From Burkholderiales bacterium 8X (GTDB taxonomy: Bacteria; Pseudomonadota; Gammaproteobacteria; Burkholderiales; Burkholderiaceae_C): a DNA stretch of 64,000 bases. Made by a program: the position numbers and the translations under genes. This document shows, piece after piece, positions 59,361 through 64,000 of the stretch (position 1 is the stretch's first letter; each line of letters starts with the position of its first letter). The notes beneath the pieces were generated by a model that saw only the letters and a list, made by a program, of their open reading frames with translations, did not search any database and was not told the DNA's origin. The DNA is taken from NCBI GenBank assembly GCA_902506565.1, contig LR732703.1, positions 2,032,125 to 2,096,124 on the forward strand. Reading direction: 5' to 3'.

Positions 59361-60298
59361 AGTTCGTAGTCCTGGCTATGACCGCTCAAGGCTTTGGCGA
59401 TCAGGTTGCGATCCAGCCGATCCGAGAGCAGTTCGGCAAACTTGAAGACGAAATTGCGGAGGTAGGCACTCCGCTTGAACGCGACCCGCGCAATGTTGGT
59501 TCCGAAGACGTGGCCCATCGGCTTGACCACCAGGTCGGCGTTGGTGTCGTCGCGCACGGCCATCTCGGCCACGATGCCGACGCCCAGGCCGAGCCGCACA
59601 TAGGTCTTGATGACGTCGGAGTCGATCGCCTCGAGCGCGATGCGCGGCGCCAGCTTCTTCTGCGCGAAGGCATGGTCGATGCGCGTGCGGCCGGTGAACG
59701 ACGGGTGGTAGGTGATGATCGGCTCGGCGGCCAGGTCTTCGAGCGACACGCGCTCCTTGCCGGCCAGCGCGTGATCCTTGGGCAGCACCAGCACGTGCTG
59801 CCATTCGTAGCAGGGCAGGGTGACCAGCTCGGCGTAGGCATCGAGCGATTCGGTGGCGATACCGATCTCGGCGATCTCGTCGATGACCATCCGGGCGACC
59901 TGCTCGGGCGAGCCCTGATGCAGGCTGACGTTGACCTTGGGATAGGCCTCGCGCAGCCGGACCACCGGCACCGGCAGCACGTAGCGCGCCTGGGTGTGCG
60001 TGGTGGCGATCGACAGCGTGCCGCTGTCCTGGGCACTGAACTGTTCGCCGATGCGCTTGAGGTTGCCGACCTCCCGCATGATGAGCCCGATGCTGGCCAG
60101 CACGTGCTCGCCGGGTTCGGTGACACGCTTCAGGCGCTTGCCGTGCCGCGCGAAGATCTCGACCCCGAGTTCTTCCTCGAGTTCGATGATGGCCTTGGAG
60201 ACCCCCGGTTGCGAGGTGTGGAGCGCCTTGGCCGCCTCGGTCAAGTTGAGGTTGCGGCGAACCGCTTCCTGGACAAACTTGAACTGGTGCAAATTCAT
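59357..60298 (-). CDS. CysB-like LysR family regulator
   Basis: A 313-residue LysR-type regulator. DNA-binding part MNLHQFKFVQEAVRRNLNLT with ALHTSQPGVSKAIIELEEEL is the CysB/Cbl form; the effector domain contains SIATTHTQARYVLPVPVVRL, the inducer site typical of CysB. CysB proteins activate sulfate assimilation in response to N-acetylserine. It precedes, with a GTGA overlap, the methionine-type aminotransferase gene and follows cbiX, which suits a sulfur regulon. Confidence 0.88.
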   Translation of the reverse strand: MNLHQFKFVQEAVRRNLNLTEAAKALHTSQPGVSKAIIELEEELGVEIFARHGKRLKRVTEPGEHVLASIGLIMREVGNLKRIGEQFSAQDSGTLSIATTHTQARYVLPVPVVRLREAYPKVNVSLHQGSPEQVARMVIDEIAEIGIATESLDAYAELVTLPCYEWQHVLVLPKDHALAGKERVSLEDLAAEPIITYHPSFTGRTRIDHAFAQKKLAPRIALEAIDSDVIKTYVRLGLGVGIVAEMAVRDDTNADLVVKPMGHVFGTNIARVAFKRSAYLRNFVFKFAELLSDRLDRNLIAKALSGHSQDYEL

Positions 60299-60303
60299 AA
60301 CAG

Positions 60304-60323
60304 ATTCCGTCTTAATTCGGAAT
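60304..60323. promoter_or_regulatory. Inverted repeat before the CysB-like gene
   Basis: ATTCCG-TCTTAATT-CGGAAT is a perfect 6-bp dyad 6-25 bases before the regulator start, in an AT-rich patch. LysR proteins usually bind their own promoter, so this is a candidate autoregulatory site. Confidence 0.45.
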
Positions 60324-60364
60324 TTATTATGCCCGCTCGCGTCTATCGACGAGCCGGCGATGGC

Positions 60365-60736
60365 CTAGTCGCGAAGGGCGAGGCGGGCCAGCAGATCGAC
60401 CACTTCGGGTGCTTCGCCGACGGCCTCGCGCAGGACGAAGCGAACGCCGGGATGCTCGGCGCAAAGCGCGTCGACGAGCGTCGGCAGGTCTTCACGCAAG
60501 TGCTTTCCGACGCCGAGGAAGAGCGGGACGATGCGGATTTCCTCGGCGCCGGCCGCCACCAATTCGGCAGCCGCGCCGGCCAAGGTCGGCTTGACGAATT
60601 CGAGGTACGCCGCCCGCACCCTGGCGCCCGGCTGCAAGGCAGCGATGCGCGCTGCCACGGCTTCGACCGGTGCGCGCCAACGCTCGTCGCGCGAACCGTG
60701 CGCGAACAGGAGGAAGCCGAGGCGATCGTGCGTCAT
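60365..60736 (-). CDS. cbiX: Sirohydrochlorin chelatase, short CbiX/SirB type
   Basis: A 123-residue single-domain chelatase that inserts cobalt or iron (or nickel) into sirohydrochlorin. The family signature GFLLFAHGSRDERWR contains His13; RVRAAYLEFVKPTL and EIRIVPLFLGVGKHLREDLP carry the second metal histidine. Short CbiX proteins work as homodimers. Beside a CysB-like regulator the likely product is siroheme for sulfite reductase. It lies 28 bp after lptG. Confidence 0.9.
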   Translation of the reverse strand: MTHDRLGFLLFAHGSRDERWRAPVEAVAARIAALQPGARVRAAYLEFVKPTLAGAAAELVAAGAEEIRIVPLFLGVGKHLREDLPTLVDALCAEHPGVRFVLREAVGEAPEVVDLLARLALRD

Positions 60737-60764
60737 GCGTGTCTTTGGTCGATGGCGGACGTCG

Positions 60765-61874
60765 CTAGCGCCGAAGCACCAGCCAACTGAAGGCTGCCAA
60801 CGACATCAGCGAATAGATGAAGCCCGGCGCCGCGGCCGTGATCCAGGGCGACCAGTTGCTCAAATTGCCAAGGTAGCCGAACACGTTGTTCAACAGGAAG
60901 AAGCTGATGCCGATCATCACCCCGCCGAACACATAGGTCGTGATGCCGGCTTGCCGAAAGTGAAGGTAGGCGAAGGGCAGGGCCAGCACCACCATCACCA
61001 GGCAGGAGAGCGGGTAGAACACCTTGCGCCAGAACTCGATTTCGTAGCGCTGCGAGGTCTGCCCGTTCGCATCCAGGTGGCGGATGTAGTTGAAGAGGTC
61101 GATGGTGCGCATGCGGTCGGGGCGGAGCAACGCGACCGACACCATCTCGGTGGTCAGCGAGGTCGGCCATTCGACCACCGGGATGCGGGTGGTCACGATG
61201 CGGGCGTTCTCGCTGCCCTTGCGGGTTTCGTACTGCTGGCGCTCGACCGAGAAGAGCGTCCATTTGCCATCGGCGACCCGTGCCGACGAAGCGACGATCT
61301 GCGAAGCCACGAAGCCGTCCGCGTCGAATTCGAAGATGCGCGGATCGCGCAGCGTGCCGTTGCGGGCCATCGACATCACGTTGACGGCGTAGGACATGTT
61401 GCCCTGCTTCTCCTTGAGCCAGGCGCCGGTGTTGCCGACCAGGGACATGCCGCCTTGATACCGCGCCTTGAGCAATTGCGCGACGCGGTCGGCGGCGGGC
61501 GAGACGTAGTCGCCCACAGCGAAGGTCAGCACCACGAAGCCGACGCCAAGCAGCAACAGCGTGCGCAAGGCCCGCCAGGGCCCGAGCCCGCTGGTGCGAA
61601 GGATGGTGTATTCGGAGCTTTGCGCGAGCCGCGCCATGACGAAGATCGTGCCGATCAGCACGGCGATCGGCAGCAACTCATAGAGATGATTCGGAACCTG
61701 CAGGGCCACGAAGCCGAGCGCCTGGGGCGCGCCGTAGCCGGGCGTATTGGGCTTGCCGATGGACTGCAACTCGTCGACGAAGTCGAAGAAGAAGAAAAGA
61801 CTCAGGAACCCGAGCGTGACGAAGGCCACCGACTTGAGGACTTCGGCGTAGATGAGCCGGCGGATGGTTTTCAT
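60765..61874 (-). CDS. lptG: LPS export ABC transporter permease LptG
   Basis: A 369-residue inner-membrane subunit of the LptB2FG extractor that moves lipopolysaccharide to the LptA bridge. Three N-terminal helices (LKSVAFVTLGFLSLFFFFDF onward), a periplasmic beta-jellyroll (about 130-260), and three C-terminal helices ending with GFIYSLMSLAAFSWLVLRR. The coupling segment EYTILRTSGLGPWR is clear. ATGA overlap with lptF. Confidence 0.94.
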   Translation of the reverse strand: MKTIRRLIYAEVLKSVAFVTLGFLSLFFFFDFVDELQSIGKPNTPGYGAPQALGFVALQVPNHLYELLPIAVLIGTIFVMARLAQSSEYTILRTSGLGPWRALRTLLLLGVGFVVLTFAVGDYVSPAADRVAQLLKARYQGGMSLVGNTGAWLKEKQGNMSYAVNVMSMARNGTLRDPRIFEFDADGFVASQIVASSARVADGKWTLFSVERQQYETRKGSENARIVTTRIPVVEWPTSLTTEMVSVALLRPDRMRTIDLFNYIRHLDANGQTSQRYEIEFWRKVFYPLSCLVMVVLALPFAYLHFRQAGITTYVFGGVMIGISFFLLNNVFGYLGNLSNWSPWITAAAPGFIYSLMSLAAFSWLVLRR

Positions 61875-62980
61875 GAATGGCCCGACGCTTTGCTCGCAAG
61901 GCCACGCCTGCGCCGGAAGGGGCTCCAGTTGTGGTGCCGCTTGACCAGCCACAACAGCCCGAGCACGAACACCCCGCCGTGCAAGGCGAGCATGAAGGAG
62001 AGCATGCCGACGCGGCCGCCGCCCACCCAGTTCTGGCCCAGGTTGAGCAGGTTGTAGTAGATGACGAAGGCGAACAGCGCGAACAGCAGGTTGCCGCTCC
62101 GGCCCACCCGAGGGTTCACGCTGGAAAGCGTCAAGCCGAGCAGCACGAAGTTCATGCCCGCGAACAGCATGCCGATGCGCCATGCGAGTTCGCCGCGGCT
62201 CACGTTGTTCAGGTCGCGCAGCAGCGTCAGCGTGGTGCGGGCGCGGACCGGCGTGGTGTCGCCGGCGGTGTCGATGTTGCTGCCGACCCTGGCGCCGTAG
62301 GTCTCGAATTCGCTGATCTTGAGACCGGTGGGGGCCAGCGGGCGCTCCACGCGCTGGCCGTTGCGAAGCATCAGGAAGCGCGCGCCTTCGTGGTCCTCGA
62401 TGCGGCCGGTCTTGGCCGAGGTGATGATGTGCGTGTTGCGCTCGACCGACGAGATGAAGACGTTGTTGGCAGTGGCGCTGTCGGGCGTGTCCTTGTCGAT
62501 GAAGAACACCCGATAGCGGCCGGCCGACTCGCGGAATTCACCGGGTGCGACCCGCTCGATGTCGCTTCGCTGCTCGTACTGGGCCCGCATTCCGAGGGTC
62601 TGCGAATTGGCCCATGGCCAGCCGACCAGCGCGAACGCCGCGATCAACAGCAGCACCGGCCATGCGAATCGAAGGAGCGGAACGGCGAAATCGCCGAGGC
62701 CGCGGCCGCTCGCGAACCAGATCACCATTTCGCTGTCGCGGTACATCCGCGAGAGCGTGCCGACGATCGAGATGAAGAGGCAGAGGCTGAGCACGGTCGG
62801 CATGTAGCCGAGCACTGTATAGGCCATCACCAGGAACACCTCGGAGGGATTCACGCTGCCCTTGGACGCAAGGCCCAGGGTGCGAATCAGCATCATGGTC
62901 ATCACGATGGTGACCAGCACCACCAGCGTGGCCCCGAAGCTGCGCGACAGCTCCTTGCGAAGAGAGGAATGGAATAACAT
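61871..62980 (-). CDS. lptF: LPS export ABC transporter permease LptF
   Basis: A 369-residue partner permease of LptG. N-terminal LFHSSLRKELSRSFGATLVV, coupling region YRDSEMVIWFASGRG, periplasmic domain about 125-255, and C-terminal helices (FAGMNFVLLGLTLSSVNPRV, LSFMLALHGGVFVLGLLWLV). It heads the lptF-lptG pair. Only 20 bp separate its start from pepA, so its promoter must extend into pepA or overlap the pepA promoter. Confidence 0.94.
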   Translation of the reverse strand: MLFHSSLRKELSRSFGATLVVLVTIVMTMMLIRTLGLASKGSVNPSEVFLVMAYTVLGYMPTVLSLCLFISIVGTLSRMYRDSEMVIWFASGRGLGDFAVPLLRFAWPVLLLIAAFALVGWPWANSQTLGMRAQYEQRSDIERVAPGEFRESAGRYRVFFIDKDTPDSATANNVFISSVERNTHIITSAKTGRIEDHEGARFLMLRNGQRVERPLAPTGLKISEFETYGARVGSNIDTAGDTTPVRARTTLTLLRDLNNVSRGELAWRIGMLFAGMNFVLLGLTLSSVNPRVGRSGNLLFALFAFVIYYNLLNLGQNWVGGGRVGMLSFMLALHGGVFVLGLLWLVKRHHNWSPFRRRRGLASKASGHS

Positions 62981-63000
62981 CGTCGAGGAAAAAAAGGATT

Positions 63001-64000
63001 ATGGACTTTCAACTCAAGACCCTCACCCATGCTCAGGTTGCCGATCACAAGTCGGATGTCCTGGTCGTGTTGATCTCCAGCACTCCCATTTCCGGCGACG
63101 AGGGCCTGGCGCCCACGATCGCCGCGGCCCGCAAGTCGGGCGACCTGGCCGACAAGCCGGGCAAGCTTCTTTCTCTCTACCGTCCGCCCGGCGTGGCCGC
63201 CGTCCGGGTGCTGCTGGCGTCCATCGGCGACGGAATGACGGCGGCGGTGCGCACCGGCGTGCTGGCAGCGGTGAACGCGGCCAAGGGCTCGAACCCGAAG
63301 CGCATGACCTTGATGTTCGCCCAAGATGTCGATCCGGCAGCCTTGCGCTCCGCGATGCTGGCCGCCGCCGAGGCGACTTATGTCTACACCTCGACCAAAT
63401 CGAAACCCGAGCCGCGGAGCCTGCGCCAGGTCACGGTCGCGGTGGCCGATGCGAATCCCCTGCGCGAGGCATTCGAACAAGCGGCAGCCACGGTGGCCGG
63501 CATCGAGCTTGCCAAGGAATGGGGCAATCGCCCCGGCAACTACTGCACGCCGACCTTGCTGGCGGAAGCCGCGGCCGAACTGGCTTCGCTCCCGCGCGTT
63601 CGCTGCGAGGTGCTCGGGCCGAAGGAGGTCGACAAGCTCGGCATGGGCTCCTTCGCCGCGGTTGCCAAGGGTTCGTCGGAGCCGCTGCGTTTCGTGGTGT
63701 TGCGCTACCAGGGCGCTGCCAAGAGCCAGGCTCCGGTGGTGCTGGTCGGCAAGGGCATCACCTTCGACACCGGCGGCATCTCGATCAAGCCCGCCTCCGA
63801 GATGGACGAAATGAAGTGGGACATGTGCGGCGCTGCCAGCGTGCTCGGCGTGTTCCGCGCCCTCGGCGAACTGCAGCCCTCGGTCAACGTGGTCGGCCTC
63901 ATCCCGAGCTGCGAGAACATGCCGGACGGCAAGGCGCTCAAGCCGGGCGACGTCATCACCAGCATGAGCGGCCAGACCATCGAGGTCCTGAACACCGACG
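63001..64000 (+). CDS. pepA: Leucyl aminopeptidase (partial, C-terminus off the right edge)
   Basis: The first 333 codons of an M17 aminopeptidase. The N-terminal macro-like domain (about 1-165) leads to the catalytic domain beginning IELAKEWGNRPGNYCTPTLL; metal-binding VVLVGKGITFDTGGISIKP (Lys, Asp) and EMKWDMCGAASVLG are intact, and IPSCENMPDGKALKPGDVIT follows, just before the last metal motif. AAGGA lies a few bases before the ATG. PepA frees N-terminal Leu and other residues and in some bacteria binds DNA. Divergent from lptF. Confidence 0.95.
   Translation, partial: MDFQLKTLTHAQVADHKSDVLVVLISSTPISGDEGLAPTIAAARKSGDLADKPGKLLSLYRPPGVAAVRVLLASIGDGMTAAVRTGVLAAVNAAKGSNPKRMTLMFAQDVDPAALRSAMLAAAEATYVYTSTKSKPEPRSLRQVTVAVADANPLREAFEQAAATVAGIELAKEWGNRPGNYCTPTLLAEAAAELASLPRVRCEVLGPKEVDKLGMGSFAAVAKGSSEPLRFVVLRYQGAAKSQAPVVLVGKGITFDTGGISIKPASEMDEMKWDMCGAASVLGVFRALGELQPSVNVVGLIPSCENMPDGKALKPGDVITSMSGQTIEVLNTD

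Overview
The window is a 64 kb piece of GC-rich bacterial chromosome. It most resembles a betaproteobacterium of the Comamonadaceae (Variovorax, Acidovorax and relatives). Pointers are the dapC-dapD-pilU-dapE-prmB gene order, a Bug-type periplasmic solute receptor, lptF-lptG divergent from pepA, and putA divergent from an Lrp-type regulator. Genes are densely packed with many ATGA, GTGA and TGATG stop/start overlaps. I found no rRNA, tRNA, CRISPR array, insertion sequence, integrase or prophage gene. No gene-free stretch exceeds 300 bases. Both ends cut a gene: putA on the left, pepA on the right.

Layout. 1-5.1 kb: proline catabolism (putA, partial), its likely Lrp/AsnC regulator, and proC. 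5.2-10.9 kb: an amine or amino-acid uptake and oxidation cluster (FAD oxidase, periplasmic receptor, two permeases, VOC protein) facing a GntR/FCD regulator; the same 18-bp GGATCC-type motif lies before the oxidase and before the regulator. 10.7-13.8 kb: small unknown genes, a TerC-family membrane protein, 3-methyladenine glycosylase and a DUF3800 protein. 13.9-19.0 kb: a TetR regulator, Bug receptor, Gfo/Idh/MocA dehydrogenase, DUF993 aldolase-like protein and TIM-barrel isomerase, with two matching 20-bp inverted repeats that probably are the TetR operators. 19.1-25.7 kb: a stress and signalling group (KGG protein, CheB/CheR/PAS hybrid histidine kinase, hemerythrin protein, DUF1003 protein).

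25.7-41.3 kb is the accessory core. A nine-gene, end-to-end overlapping minus-strand operon encodes two NAD-sugar epimerases, a zinc-type alcohol dehydrogenase, a Gfo/Idh/MocA dehydrogenase, four glycosyltransferases and a methyltransferase. Divergent from it are myo-inositol-3-phosphate synthase and a glycosidase-like protein whose barrel halves appear to be in swapped order (circular permutation). A UDP-glucuronate decarboxylase-type enzyme follows, then a dual-specificity phosphatase translationally coupled to a 603-residue protein that looks like a phosphoribosyltransferase-like domain joined to an aminoglycoside-kinase-like domain. The whole set reads as a pathway for an inositol- and pentose-containing, methylated glycoside or glycolipid; the product is unknown.

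41.3-64 kb is mostly housekeeping: GAF protein, ABC-F ATPase, prmB, lysine/peptidoglycan genes (dapE, dapD, dapC) with pilU among them, an SDR, an unknown membrane protein, argA, hrpA, a DUF3309 peptide gene of 52 codons, a methionine-type aminotransferase coupled to a CysB-like regulator, cbiX, lptG, lptF and pepA.
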